Shown here piece after piece: positions 35,748 to 47,757 of a DNA stretch of 64,000 nt (positions are counted from its first letter, which is position 1; every line of letters begins with the position of its first letter). Source of the stretch: Tetragonia tetragonoides. Lineage: Eukaryota > Streptophyta > Magnoliopsida > Caryophyllales > Aizoaceae. The position numbers were made by a program, and so were the translations under genes. The DNA lies in the NCBI GenBank assembly GCA_038025085.1, contig CM076146.1:18636001-18700000 (forward strand). Reading direction: 5' to 3'. The notes beneath the pieces are model-generated. The model was not told the origin of the DNA and ran no database searches. It saw only the letters and a list, made by a program, of their open reading frames with translations.

Positions 35748-36106
35748 TGCTGAGTGACTTGGTTACACTTGCTCGAAGAGCCTAAACTGATAATCTACTC
35801 CTAAGATACACTAACACTACTCTAATGTCTACTTTATGACATCTTGTTAATATGAGCTCTGCTGCCTTGCTTTTCTGTTCCTTCTTGTATTTATAGGGGT
35901 TTGAGATAATTACCCATGATCTAGCAGTTCTTCTTCTTGTCTACTTCCTTCATGCTGGTGTCCAACTTCCCCCACGTTTTCCACTTCTCTTGACTTTCTT
36001 CGTATTCTCCCTTTTTAACTAATATTCGTATTATCCTTCGTACAACTTGTTTTCGTACACATATACATACATATCCGTATATATGTATATACGTCTATAT
36101 TTCACA
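35748..36106 (-). repeat. 5' LTR of the Tat element with TATA box
   Basis: On the minus strand it begins TGTGAAATATAGACG at 36106 and ends CACTCAGCA at 35748 (359 bp). It has CTATAAATAC at 35896-35887, a proper promoter position about 210 bp in. No second copy was found on the left, so the boundaries rest on TG/CA ends and the adjacent primer motif. Confidence 0.6.
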
Positions 36107-36177
36107 GTTTGTGCAAAAACATTCCAATTATTTATCGAATTTATTTTAGATTCATGTCTTCTCATTTAAATCCAAAA

Positions 36178-37235
36178 TTCAAAATGGCTCCTTCACTTAA
36201 AGAAGAAACAGTGATGCTTCATGTCGAAGCAGAAATGCCAACAGTTTTTGTTCCCAAAAAAAACTCAAATGGGATGAAATTGCTATTCCAGATGAATTTC
36301 AAATCACTCAACCACTACCTCCAAGAAACCTTGACAGAAGAGACGTTTCTCAAATCATAGAAGACCCTGATGGAACGGTTCTTCTTAGATTCAATTCATT
36401 TAGAGAAAGACCCTCAACTTCAACTGCTTCCGAGAATCACAGAAGATCTTTCTCAGATCATTCATATTCAAATCCCATAAACCCATCCTTTAAAGTCAAG
36501 TTCCAATCGCCACTTCCAAAATACACACAAAATTATTCTCCTCCATCATCCCCTACATCCACACAAATGAAAGGTGATATTATGGTAATATCAAACACAA
36601 ACTTTGAAATTGATCATCCATTTCTCCAGGAAGATCTTAAATCATCCTCTCACAAAAAAGAAAGAGACTGGTTTCTTTCTTTTGACCAAACCAGTCAAGA
36701 CAAGATCAAGACAGAATTGTTTAAAGACATTCTGAAAATGCGTGTCAATATTCCTTTCTTTTCATGGTTCATTACATATACTTCAAAAAACGGGATATAC
36801 AACCCTTATTCCTTACGCAGCATACAAGTACAGACAAACCTCTACAAAAAATGGCGCCACACAGACAACCAAGTAACTACTTCCATCCATCCTCCCTTAA
36901 CATCTATAAATATTTCAACATCCCAAGAAGAAGTTGCTGCTACTCCCTTTAAAAAGGGAAGGGAAGGAGAAGACAAGTCAAGTGTTTGTCTTGAAGATAT
37001 CAGAAAGCTCTACCAACAAAACAACTATTCAAACCAAATTCTCCACACTATAGCCGGACAGATAGATCAAATTTCTACAAAGATTGACTCTATAAGACAA
37101 ATCCCAATTACCTCAAACACCAAATTTCCAAATGATATCTCAATACCACATTTCCAACCAAGAAGCTTACCCCTAAAAGCCGAGAAATTAGCTATTCTCC
37201 CAAACAACAGTTTGCTGAATAAAATTTCTTAAAGC
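36178..37235 (+). pseudogene. Caulimovirid ORF1 region: movement-protein tail and linker
   Basis: One frame (about 36240-36560) encodes a Pro/Ser-rich tail with IEDPDGTVLLRFNSF, typical of the region after the movement-protein core in petuvirus-like genomes. A second frame (36567-37232) encodes SFDQTSQDKIKTELFKDIL and FFSWFITYTSKNGIYNP, and ends in helical sequence. The two differ by a frameshift near 36550. The 30K-type movement core is not present. The role would be cell-to-cell movement and polyprotein linking. Confidence 0.65.
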
Positions 37236-38471
37236 CTAAACAACCTATCCAAACCGAGTACCTCAAAAATCAATTGTCTTGATGAATGTCAGAACAAGGA
37301 GGAAAGTGAGTCATCTTCATCTTCTGATTCTGATACTTCACAAAAAATCCAAGAGATAGATTACTACCCAGAAAAAAAACAAGATTAGATTTTGGAAAAC
37401 CTCCACAAAAAATTACTATCCAAAACCAACACCTCCAGATATTCAATTTGAAGAAAGATCTCAATTCCAAAGCTGCTCATTTGATGGTCAAAGTGTCCAT
37501 GAATGGAACATAGATGGGAAAGCGGAATATGAGATTATTAATAGGCTACAAGAAATGGGAATGGCAAGAATAACATACAGAGCTGCATCACCACGGATGA
37601 CTGGAGAAAGTGGCAGCATTATTAATCTCAGGTTTCAATGGTCAACTCAAAAATTGGTGGGACAATTGCTTATCCCTCTAAGAAAAAAACGGAGATTCTA
37701 AACCATAAAGTTTCTCAACAAGATGAACAAGGAAACATATCAGACATCAGTGATGCCTGTGATTACTTAGTAGTCACTATAGGCATGTACTTCATTGGAA
37801 ATCCTAAAGAAGAAATGACCGCTTCAAAAGTAATTTTAACAAATCTCAGATGTCCAACCCTCAGTGACTATAGATGGCATAAGGATGTCTTCCTTACGAA
37901 CGTCTTGAGAAGATCAGACTGCAATGCTTCATTTTGGAAAGAAAGATTCATTTCTGGACTTCCAAAATTATTTGCAGAAAGAGTTCTGGTCAAACTAAAG
38001 TCAGAAACATGATTGGAAGAAATTCCATTCGAAAATATTTCAAATGGACAATTATTTGCCTTCATTAAAAAAGAAGGATTGCCCTTATGCTCAGAACTCA
38101 AGATCCAGTCCAAGTATGGGTCAGAAAGAGCCAGATCAAGAAAAGAACTTGGTTCATTTTGTGAAGCCTACGAAATCGAGAAAATACAAGCCCCTTCTAC
38201 TGTTAGAAGAAGAAAACAGAAGACGTTTTCTGATAAGCGCACCAGAAGGTATTTCAAAACAAGACCAACCTCTTACAATTCTCAGCCATACCAACATCCA
38301 AAGCAGAAACACAACTCCAAAAAGCAAACTCACAAAAAACCAACCATCGTTTGTTTCAAATGTGGCAGGATAGGGCACAAAGCCAACAGATGCTCCCTTA
38401 AGAAAAAGATTAATGAAGTCTTTTCTCAAGATCAAGAGTTACAAGCCAAACTCATGGCCTTACTTATCTGA
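37236..38471 (+). pseudogene. Caulimovirid coat-protein region with zinc knuckle
   Basis: Segments at 37236-37640, 37638-38012 and 38013-38471 carry the capsid-like region (DACDYLVVTIGMYFIGNP, CNASFWKERFISGLP). A basic stretch and the zinc knuckle CFKCGRIGHKANRC (about 38351-38392) follow. The CX2CX4HX4C knuckle is the RNA-binding signature shared by caulimovirid coat proteins. A TGA at 38010 separates two in-frame halves, and a further frameshift lies near 37630. Confidence 0.78.
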
Positions 38472-39040
38472 AGATGAGGCATTCATCAACCAAATCGACA
38501 ATGAATCCTCAGAAGGTGAATATTCAGATGATGACTCTGCATTAATCTGCCCTACCAAGACAATTAATGTCTTATCCCAGAATAAGGATGAAAAAGATTT
38601 CATTTTTGACCTTATTTAGAGAATTGATGATCCTGAAATCCAGGCCCAATACCTCCTCAGGCTAAAAGAACTTATTGACAAAGATCAACCACTTCCTCCT
38701 CAAATTACTGAACCCTTCAGCATCTCAAAAAATTTTGACAAATACCCCTCACCAAATATCTTTCGCCAAATTACAGTCGGAGACTTACAAACAGAGGTAA
38801 ATTCCCTAAAGTCCCAAGTCAAAATTCTTCAAGAAAACATATTTTCTCTAAAAACTAAAGACCTTGAGCTTGATGCTAAATTTTCTCTCTTAGATTCAAA
38901 AACAACTGATAGCCATCAAGCCTCTTCGACCTCAAGTTCTCCCAAACAAACTCCAGAAAATGTCTTAATCTAATCTATATCCTCTGCTGAACGTTTAAAT
39001 GAGAAATTTCTCAGGGTAATCAACAGAATATCCTTTCAAA
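38472..39040 (+). pseudogene. Acidic linker between coat protein and protease
   Basis: Ser/Asp/Glu-rich and coiled sequence in two frames, with stops near 38616 and 38970. No domain is recognised. Its position suggests the polyprotein linker. Confidence 0.45.
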
Positions 39041-41066
39041 AGTGGTATGTTATTGTTACCCTAATAGTACAAGACTTCCGAATAGATACTGTTGCACTAA
39101 TTGATAGTGGAGCAGATCAAAATTGCATAAAAGAAGGATTAATTCCTTCAAAGTACTATGAGAAAACCAAAGAACAACTCATGGCCACCAATGGCATCCC
39201 TCTTCATATTAAACACAAACTCTCAAAAGCATCCATCTACAATGACAAATATTGTTTCAAAAATGCCTTTACACTTACTCCTGCATCAGCAATGATATTA
39301 TCCTTGGGACTCCCTTCATCACCCAAATTTATCCTTTCTTTATGAACCAAGAAGGAATTAGTACCAAAATTATGGGAAGAGAGAACACTTTTAGATTTCT
39401 TTCTCCCATAAAACAAAAAGAAATCTCCCAACTACAGAACAATTCTATCTATAAACAAATTAATCTAATTCCAAATAAAAAGTCTCTCATTTGTTCTTTG
39501 AAAGAAGAAAGTTCCTTCAAAAGAATAGATGAACAACTCCAAAACTCTTCCTTGAAAAGAAAAATCTTCAAGTTAGAAGAAACCTTTACAAAAGAACTTT
39601 GTTCAGACCTTCCAAATGCCTTTTGGGATAGGAAAAGACATGTTGTAACTCTTCCTTATGAAAAGGATTTCACAGAGAAAAATATTCCAACCAAAGCTAG
39701 GCCTACTCAAATGAACCAAAAACTCTTAGAATTCTGCAAACAAGAAATCCAAACTCTTCTAGACAAAAAACTCATTAGAAATTCCAAATCCCCTTGGAGC
39801 TGTGCTGCTTTCTATGTAATGAAACAAGTAGAAAAAGAGCGAGGTGTTCCAAGATTAGTTATCAATTACAAACCACTAAACAAAGTCCTGCAATGGATTA
39901 GATATCCTATTCCAAATAAAAGAGATTTACTAAATAGACTTTATGATGCAAAAAGATTTTTAAAATTTGACCTAAAATCAGGATTTTGGCAAATTCAAAT
40001 TGCGGAACAAGACCGATATAAGACAGCATTTACAGTTCCATTTGGGCATTATGAATGGAATGTAATGTCGTTTGCTTTAAAAAATGCTCCTTCAGAATTT
40101 CGACATATTATGAATGATATTTTCAATTCTGTTACCAATTTCATTATCGTCTATATTGATGATGTTCTTATTTATTCAAATTCTATTGATCAGCATTTCA
40201 AACATTTATACACTTTTTATCAAGTTGTCAAGAAAAATGGATTGGTTATTTCAGCATCAGAAATGAAATTATTCTAGACAAAAGTCATATTTAGGACATG
40301 ATATTTATCAAGGAACTATAAAACCAATTGCAAGAGCAATTGAGTTCACAGATAAATTTCCTGATGAAATCAAGAACAAAAATCAGCTTCATAGATTTCT
40401 AGGATGTCTTAATTATATTGCTAACTTCTTCCCAAAATTAAGACATATGTGTGCGCCTTTGTTTCAAAGATTACAAAAGAATCCGTCTGCATGGTCTAGT
40501 AACCATACAGAGTTGGTTCAAATTATTAAGCAAAAGGTCAAGTCTTTACCATGTCTAGGATTCCCCAACCCTCATGCATTCATGATAGTTGAAATAGATG
40601 CTTCAAATATAGGATATGGGGGTATTCTTAAATAACGATTACCAGATGAAAAGAAGAAAGAAGATCAATTAGTAAGATTTCATTCCGGGTTGTGGAATAG
40701 TTCTCAGAAAAACTATTCCACAATTAAAAAAGAAATCTTATCTATTGTTTTGAATATTTCAAAATTTCAAGATGATCTGTATAAAGAAAATTTCTTTTAA
40801 GAATTGATTGTAAATCGGCAAAAAAAGTTTTGCAAAAAGATGTTCAAAATCTTGTTTCAAAACAAATATTTGCAAGATGGCAAGCTATACTCTCTGTTTT
40901 TGATTTCGATATTGAGTACATTCAAGGGAAGATCAATTCCTTACCAGATTTCCTCACAAGAGAGTTTTTGAAGAACAAGCATAGTGACCAAGATGAGTTC
41001 AAGAAGCAAGAAAAAGGAAGTCAAAAAAGAGAAGGAAGTTCAAAAAGAAATTCAAACCCCTGCTGA
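39041..41066 (+). pseudogene. Caulimovirid aspartic protease, reverse transcriptase and RNase H (broken)
   Basis: The protease loop ALIDSGADQNCI lies near 39094-39129. The RT frame (39252-40277) has the N-terminal KSPWSCAAFYV, RYPIPNKRDLL, FKLDLKSGFWQI-like block and catalytic YIDDVLIYS at 40152. RNase H pieces follow: EIDASNIGYGGIL near 40590, the glutamate-bearing YSTIKKEILSIV near 40720, and the tail to 41066. Frameshifts near 39250 and 40277 and stops near 40633 and 40798 disrupt it. The enzyme would copy pregenomic RNA into DNA. Confidence 0.86.
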
Positions 41067-42134
41067 CTATGCAATGGCAACGACACCTCATACTTCACAT
41101 CCAAATATTCAAGTACCAATTCATAACAATTACTCCATATTACAAGAATTTCCTCCAATTTCTTATCATCAAGCCCTCAAAACACCTATCTCCAATACAA
41201 AACCAGCCTTACTCTCAACACAAACACAAAATTCAAGCCCCTACCTCACCAAACAAATTCAAGAACATATTACTTTAACCACATTCAAATCAGTACCTCA
41301 AAATCCCGTCGAATCAATGAACCATTTGGCAGAAAGGATTTTTTTCCCCAGTGACACAATGGTGCACTGATGACATTAGAATAACTCAACAATTTTATGA
41401 ATTAATTTTGGTAGACTCAAAGTCCGCTACAATCACCCATAGGAAGAACCAGGCCAACTCAAACCTTGTTTCTTATTCCAAATGCATCATTCAAAAGGTC
41501 ATTACTGCCAGAGAATGGGAAAACTCATTCCAAGAAAGACAATTTTCAATTAATTTTATTCCAAAAACCTATAATTACCATGACTACAGGATGACATGGC
41601 ACAAGACTTTTCTTTACCGACCATTCAACCATTCATGGTTTTTCAATTTCAATCATCAAGACTTATCATTTCCTATTTGGTTCTACCAATGGTGGGAATA
41701 CTTTGGTCCTACTCCTGATATCCTCCCTCCACCAGCAAAACAAGGATGGTTACATTACAAAACAAATACAAAGGGTGAAGAGTATGCTAAACACATATTT
41801 TCCACACAGAATTTAAATTATCATGGATTTTCTGCTGGAGTTTCAAATATCACCAACATTTCAAATCTCCATTACCATTATCACTAGTTCGAGAATTTAA
41901 AATAAAATGGTGGGATCAATTCGATGTTAGATATTGCTCTATCAAGAATGTTCGCAACTGGATCGAGAATGGGAAAAAGGCAGTATTTGGTTCGTGTCTG
42001 CTTTTGCTATTCAAAAGGACAAAGAGAAATCTCCAACACAGTCACAATCAAGTCAAGGATCGCTTTCTAAAAGCCAAATCAAATTATTCAAGATACTTGA
42101 AGACTCCCCTAAGCTAGGAAAACAATATGTTTAA
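40984..42134 (+). pseudogene. Second caulimovirid ORF, function unknown
   Basis: Overlaps the RNase H end, as downstream ORFs often do in this family. The frame at 40984-41370 is Lys/Glu- then Pro/Gln-rich. The frame at 41351-41887 has an aromatic-rich segment (FNHQDLSFPIWFYQWWEYFG), and a tail continues to 42134. Comparable second ORFs of unknown role exist in florendovirus-type genomes; the assignment rests on position and aromatic composition. Frameshifts at about 41360 and 41890 break it. Confidence 0.55.
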
Positions 42135-42141
42135 TATTTAC

Positions 42142-42157
42142 AAGAAAAAAGGGGATA
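42142..42157 (+). other. Candidate polypurine tract of the pararetrovirus
   Basis: AAGAAAAAAGGGGATAG is purine-rich and lies after the last ORF, a plausible plus-strand primer site. A TGACG (as-1-like) motif follows. Confidence 0.4.
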
Positions 42158-42240
42158 GTGACGATGAGAGATCTGAGAAATCATCCGAAGGATCCTCAAC
42201 ACAAATTATGTTAGATTCTCAAGATCCATTTGATTTGTAA

Positions 42241-42780
42241 AGTTAAAAAAAAAAATTCATTGTAGGTTTTTGCCACGAGTTAAATTGGCCGACATTCAAA
42301 GATGGGAAGATAACATTCAAAAGCAAAAGTCAACGGTTATATCATTTCAAAACGGAAGAAAGCAACGACCTAGATTTTGCCGACAAAAACAAAGGCCCGA
42401 AATTTTTCAATATTTCAAAAGATGGTGGATTCAGATTTAAGACTAAAAGAACGGTCATGATGTTGCCGACAATTCAAACAAATCAGGACCATTACTTCAA
42501 GACAATTGTTTTCATTCTGGAAGAAAAAGACTACAACTCAAAGCTCTATATATAGAGCAAAAGTCCAACCGAAGAGGGCAGAGTGAATTTTACACTACTA
42601 CTTCTCTTTAGCATGTACTCATAAATTCTCAAATAATTTTCTGTAATCTTTTCAAAATTCCAAGTTTGTTCTCATCCTCAAGGTTGTTTTAACAGTCTTA
42701 TTTCAAAGTAAGTAATACAAATCTTTGTCTTTGTTATTCATATATTATCTTCAATATTGTTATTTTATGATCTGGGTAGT
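42241..42780 (+). promoter_or_regulatory. Pararetrovirus intergenic region with TATA promoter
   Basis: CTCTATATATAGAG at 42544-42557 is a palindromic TATA box, followed by ACCGAAGAGGGCAGAGTG and CT/AC-rich leader sequence. The layout resembles the pregenomic RNA promoter of caulimovirids. Upstream repeats of GCCGACA/CCGAC-like motifs (42289, 42378, 42465) are enhancer candidates. No primer site follows before the TA repeat at 42783. Confidence 0.65.
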
Positions 42781-42805
42781 TGATATATATATATATATAT
42801 ATATA

Positions 42806-43217
42806 TGAGAACTCATCTATTTATGAGAACCGTGAGAACTGATCTGGGCCTTTCATTTGCAAGATCCAACGGATCAAAACATAACACACGCGTGCCACTA
42901 TTCATTTAAAATAGAGACCCACGGCACAGTGCATCGTAACCCACAAAATTCGCGTGTAGGCTCATCCCGTGAAGAATCAAGATGCGCATGCTGATCTTCA
43001 TAAAATGACTCCAAATCACAAGTGGGCTGTGGGAAATAGTAGTGCACGCAAGCCCATATTCCCATATCCTAGTAGTACTCCTCTCTTTTCTTTTTTTCAT
43101 TTATTTTTGCTTGCTATAATAACCTCTTATAAACGTGATTGATCTAAAACCATTAGATCTGACAAATTAAGGGTCTGGATTAGTTCTCATGGTTCTCATA
43201 AAACTATAAGTTCTCAT
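42806..43217. mobile_element. MITE with GAGAACT-type inverted repeats in a TA microsatellite
   Basis: The left end TGAGAACTCATCTATTTATG and the right end, whose complement reads TGAGAACTTATAGTTTTATG, form a roughly 45-bp imperfect inverted repeat. Both ends contain a second inner TGAGAACC/GAGAACT. The left flank is (AT)12 at 42783-42806, and TATATG follows on the right. No coding potential is seen. The TA-repeat setting recalls Micron-type elements, but the class is uncertain. Confidence 0.65.
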
Positions 43218-43248
43218 CATATATGTATGAGGGGAGAGTTTCTATGAG

Positions 43249-43404
<156 letters not shown>

Positions 43405-45447
43405 GAGTTCAGGTAAGAAGGGAACCTATGGTGAGAAGTCAAGGGAACCATTGGATTAAATAGATCTAACGACCAAAAGTCGGACACGTGTTTTAAGTTT
43501 AGATGAACCTGATCGTACCCCATCACAGGTGCACTCGTTCGTGCTCTCTCTCTCTCATCTTTCTCTCTCCTCGAATCCACGGCAGCAGCACGAATATCTA
43601 CAGCCATGTAATCATCTTCACGAAATCATACATCGACACAATTTGTATGCTCTCTCTCCCCCCTATAATAGTTGTAAATCCCTAAATTGAACTTTTTTTT
43701 ATTTTTCAGGGTTCGAATTCGTAAATTGAAGGATAAAGAGGAGTTCTTGCTTAAATCTAGTTTCCAGTTTCCACAGACATAGAAGGTATCAATTGTTAGC
43801 GCGCTTTTTGTTTTGCTGTAAATCACGATTTATTTCAATTCTGTGGTTTTTCTCCATCTTAGAACTCGACTATTAACTTTGATTTGCTATTAAAAAATAT
43901 ATATAGTGCGTGTTTTTCTGTTTCGAAGGAGCAATTGAGTTTGTTTTTAGGGATTCAGGGTACCTTTTGCAGGATCCATGGAAGTTTTGGTGCTTTGTAG
44001 TCCTCAATTCAGATTTTTAGGTATTGAGTACTGTAATCGTTTACATTGCAATAGTAGTAATTTTCTTCCAATACGTTTCCTTTTGCCTGATGGCTTAATG
44101 TTGTATGTCTGTAATTTTACACTGAGATACTAACACATGCCAATTTGATGATAATCTTGTTTGATGACTGATAATTGATATAGTTGTGAAATGTTTTCAT
44201 AGTGCAATGTTCATCTGCTTTAAATGGATTACTTTCACTTCTAGGTTTGATGTGTAATTGTGTATTGAGAAAATAAATCAAAAGATTTCATTCTACGTTG
44301 TATTACACGAGCGATGCTCTTTGTGCTCTAATTGCTTCTCATTGATGGGAGCTGGGAAGATCAAGGCTTGGCCTATTCATATTTAATTATATATGATCAG
44401 TATATACTTCTTCTTCTTGATTTTAAAAGAAGTAGAATTTAGTTCATAGCTAACTAAAGACCTTGTGCATGCGTGTGGTATCTGTTATATTATTCATATA
44501 CTATACGTGTTCGATCTCTTACATTTTCCAGGGTTATTAGATCCCGCTCTCTTTAAAGTGACCCATCAGACTTATTTTAGTTCAAACTTAAGGTTTAGTT
44601 TGTTGCTATTGACATAGTTCGATTATAATTCTGTAAGTAACATGTGACCCATTATTGTCTTAAAAGTGATCTCTCTCATCGTTTATTATTCTGGTAGTAT
44701 GTTTTATATTGTGTTTGCTTTTTAGTTCTGTAATGTATCTATCGTTCTGTAATCTACTCACTGTTGTTGAACAATAAAGTGACCCCCGTTTAACTAAATA
44801 GTAACCCCTTTTTAACTATGAAGTGACCCATGTAAACTATAAAGTGACCCTTCTGGGACTATAAAGTGACCTTTTTTTGACTATAGAGTGACTATTTTTC
44901 ATCCAAAATTACCCCTCTCCCTTTTTGTTTGGTTGCTGTAATTGTAATAGGAATTTTGAATCCCTGCTATCCTCACTTGCTTCCCTTACAGTCGTCCTAA
45001 TAGAGGATGTATAGTCCATCTACTCAAGCTTCCATTCAACCTACCCCATGATCTTATAGCTCTTTTTTTTTTCTTGCTTTGCTTGCTAGAATAACTAATA
45101 ATTCAGGAGTACAAGATTACAGTGATGTTTTTCATGTCTTGACGATTCTCCCTTTGGATAGATATTTTATTTTAGCTGTTTATGCTCTTTTATTATAAGG
45201 GGGCTTTTGCAAAAGAGGCTCAATTACCAGTGGTAGGGAATGAAAGAAAATTGTTCGTCTTAAGATTTTAAGTAATTAGAATGCAACGTTAATGTTTCCT
45301 GAAGGGAAAGGGCTAGTAGTGTAGACCAGTAGCTGGGGGAATATTACTTCTAAACTGCCATATATACGGTATATACTAGAGTTTGCTAAGTGTGTCTGCA
45401 GCACCCTGGTCATAACCATGCACAAGGATTCCTTCAAATGTCTTGGC

Positions 45448-45592
45448 TGCTAGATCGTGAACTATTCATGTAGGGGAGGTATCCAAGTTCTTTGCAGATG
45501 CTGGCTTGATTTGTGTTGCGAGCCTCATATCTCCCTACAGGAGAGACTGTGATGCTCGTCATGCAATGTTGCCTGATAGAAGTTTTATTGAG
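45448..45592 (+). pseudogene. Captured exon fragment of adenylyl-sulfate (APS) kinase
   Basis: The plus frame reads VGEVSKFFADAGLICVASL, then ISPYRRDCDARHAMLPDRSF, closely resembling the conserved GEVAKLFADAGxICxASLISPYRxDRDACR block of plant APS kinases. These enzymes phosphorylate adenylyl sulfate to PAPS. Just upstream, RS-stop-TIH corresponds to the RSENIRR motif with a nonsense change. It ends at GAG followed by GCAAGT, perhaps a mutated or GC splice donor. There is no Walker-A N-terminus or C-terminal part, so only a fragment was captured. Confidence 0.75.
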
Positions 45593-45649
45593 GCAAGTGT
45601 ATACGCTATAAGTGACCGTGCAAAGTGTTAGAAGTGACCTCTCCTTTTT

Positions 45650-45719
45650 AGTCTATTAGCTCAATGGTAGAGCGTTTGTGCAATGCACAAAAGATATGGG
45701 TTCAAATCCCACATAGACT
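45650..45719 (+). tRNA. tRNA-like gene, anticodon loop atypical (AAT-like), possible pseudogene
   Basis: A 70-base cloverleaf fits. The acceptor is AGTCTAT with ATAGACT (7 of 7 pairs). The D arm is GCTC/GAGC, and the anticodon stem TTTGT/ACAAA has loop GCAATGC. The T arm is ATGGG, TTCAAAT, CCCAC with one mismatch. A box (TAGCTCAATGG) and B box (GGTTCAAATCC) are present. The usual U33 is C and the D loop is short, so charging is doubtful. A T-rich stretch lies upstream, and CTTCTTGTTTC follows. Confidence 0.5.
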
Positions 45720-46982
45720 TCTTGTTTCATTATAGTTAAAAGGAACCATTCTTCCTTTTGAATGATCAACAATTAGTAATTCAGTTAGTGTATGCCTTAT
45801 ATGACCCTGCAAAATGTTAAAAGTGACCCCTATTTGTTTTTAAAATTGTCATCTTAATTTCTCTTAAAAATGACCCTATTTTCTCACACAAGTGACCCTC
45901 GAGTTAGAGTTACCTCATAACAGCAGCACGTCAACAACTTATCTGCTTGCAAAAACAAAAGCTTTATGTTAATTTCCTATGAAACTTCATGAATCAACAC
46001 CAAACTTAATCTCCTCTGTAAATTAATCTCACAACAAATTTACATTTACCCTCAAACTTAATCTAAGTTATATACTTGTATTCAAGCTATCAAGGGACAC
46101 ACACGAGTCATGACATACAAAATAGTTCTCTTTAGATGACACACATGGGCAGAAATTCTCACTTTCATGGACTAAGTAATGTGACCCCCTTCTATTTTTA
46201 AAATCACCCATATCATATCATAAAGTGACCCCTTGTATTTTTGAAGTTATTCATATCATATCATAAAGTGACTCCTTGTTTTTTGAACTCATCCATATCA
46301 TATCATAGAGTGACCTTTGTTTTTCGCCAGTTAGCAACATCAAAACTAAACTCGTGTTTCTTTGGTACAACTCACACAGCTTTTGGAACAAGAATTAGAA
46401 GGAAAACATTAAACAAGTCAACAACTTATTGCTTTTCATTGTGAAATCTAAAACACCATGCCTGCCATCCTTGAAGAACAATTCATCAATTACTCCACAA
46501 TAAAATTCGCGAAACCTATACCACAACCCAAAAGTTTGACACGTTTTTTGTTTGAAACCAAATCATATACAATAATAAGTTCAATGAAACCCTAGAAAAT
46601 ACAATTAGTTTTGATTTACAAATAAATCAAATTAACAATACCTGGAAAACTAATAGCGAAATCTGAAATTCACGAAACAATCGACTGAGATATATGCATC
46701 CATTTTTCTTCGCTGCTCAAATCATGAAAATAACCGTCTTAAACAAACAGTTGGAAGGAGGGGAGAGAGAGTGAATTGAATCTGATCAAATTTGAAGAGA
46801 GAGAAAGTCATGAAGAGATTGAAGGGAACAACGTTTAGTAAAACTGTAGGCTGACTTATAACTCGCGAATTTACAATCGTGCCATTAATGACACGAGATC
46901 AATCTACACCGTTAAATGGACGCAATCGGACGGCTCAGATCACATCTCACTTCTCACCGTAAGCTCCCATCTCACCAGATCC

Positions 46983-47105
<123 letters not shown>

Positions 47106-47194
47106 TATTTTACAAAGACTTCTCAATATGTTCTAAATCGTTTTGACATTGACTTCTATTGACCAGTTTATCTACTGTATTATAAGTCTATTTC

Positions 47195-47757
47195 GTGTGT
47201 AACAGAACCTCCATCCAGGGATGGATGAATTACAATGTTGATGCATCTTTCAATAAGAAAGATTTGACTCCCTCGGTAGTAGGGATACTTCGTAGTCATG
47301 ACCGAGTGTGGCAACAAGGCTTTTATATGAAGATCAAAGCTAAAGATATTCTCACTGCAGAGTTGATTGCAATACGAGAAGCTCTTAAACTCATAAGGGA
47401 AAACAATGGAGATCACATTAACATTCTTTCGGCTTGTCAAAAGGAAGCCCAATTGATTTCACAACAAAACAATATCAATCATTGTTTGTCTAATACACTT
47501 TTGGACTGTAGGGAAATGATGAAGAGCTTGGAATGACTAAAGATCCTCCACGGTTTTAGATAACAAAATGCGCTTGTGAATGAATTAGCAAAGTTTGCTA
47601 GGCAAAATGTTGAAATACTTAATAGGTTAGTTAGACTTAACTCTGTGATTGTTTTAAGCACTATTATGACTTGAATTGTATTGGTATTTTGTACTCTCGC
47701 TTTGTACAAACTAATTTAATTTGATGCACTAATTCTAAGGAAAAAAAAAAAAAAAGA
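47195..47757 (+). mobile_element. 5'-truncated LINE 3' end with RNase H domain and poly(A)
   Basis: The plus frame (47195-47536) encodes a plant RNase H-like domain: GWMNYNVDASFNKKD (catalytic aspartate), VVGILRSHD and TAELIAIREALKLI (glutamate). After a frameshift it continues NALVNELAKFARQ. A non-coding tail leads to a 15-A tract at about 47743-47757. RVT_3-type RNase H domains occur at the C-terminus of many plant LINEs. The RT itself is absent, as in 5'-truncated copies. Confidence 0.75.

Larger units (their letters stand above)
2682..36106 (-). mobile_element. Decayed Tat-lineage Ty3/gypsy retrotransposon, host of nested insertions
   Basis: Read on the minus strand from 36106, the order is LTR, TGGCGCC primer-site motif, gag, protease, RT with YIDDV, two RNase H-like parts, and integrase. 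The antisense PMD gene follows at the 3' side. The second RNase H part (YFDGSSTKRGAGAGIYL) is typical of the Tat/Ogre lineage, and extra PMD-type ORFs are known from plant Ty3/gypsy elements. Removing the CACTA (12904-22627) and the chromovirus (22676-34430), with one copy of each target duplication, restores continuous gag reading across both joints. The 3' LTR is not seen; the left side is cut at 2681. Stops and frameshifts in every domain show it is dead. Confidence 0.87.
36107..42780 (+). mobile_element. Endogenous pararetrovirus (Caulimoviridae, petuvirus/florendovirus-like), broken
   Basis: Plus-strand fragments occur in caulimovirid order: tail of the movement-protein region, coat-protein region with CCHC finger, aspartic protease, RT, RNase H, a second unknown ORF, then a non-coding promoter region. 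RT sequence and gene order differ from the Ty3/gypsy elements here, and no LTR or integrase is present. The movement-protein core expected upstream is missing exactly where the Tat LTR begins. Many stops and frameshifts make it a relic. The right end fades into a TA microsatellite. The genus is uncertain. Confidence 0.87.
44555..46320 (+). repeat. Dispersed AAGTGACC motif array (about 19 copies)
   Basis: AAGTGACC and close variants occur in two clusters, 44555-44900 and 45610-46320, all on the plus strand. Examples start near 44774, 44839, 44860, 45629, 45818, 46220, 46264 and 46303. Several carry a shared arm such as CATATCATATCATAAAGTGA. The spacing is irregular, unlike a satellite. Confidence 0.75.
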
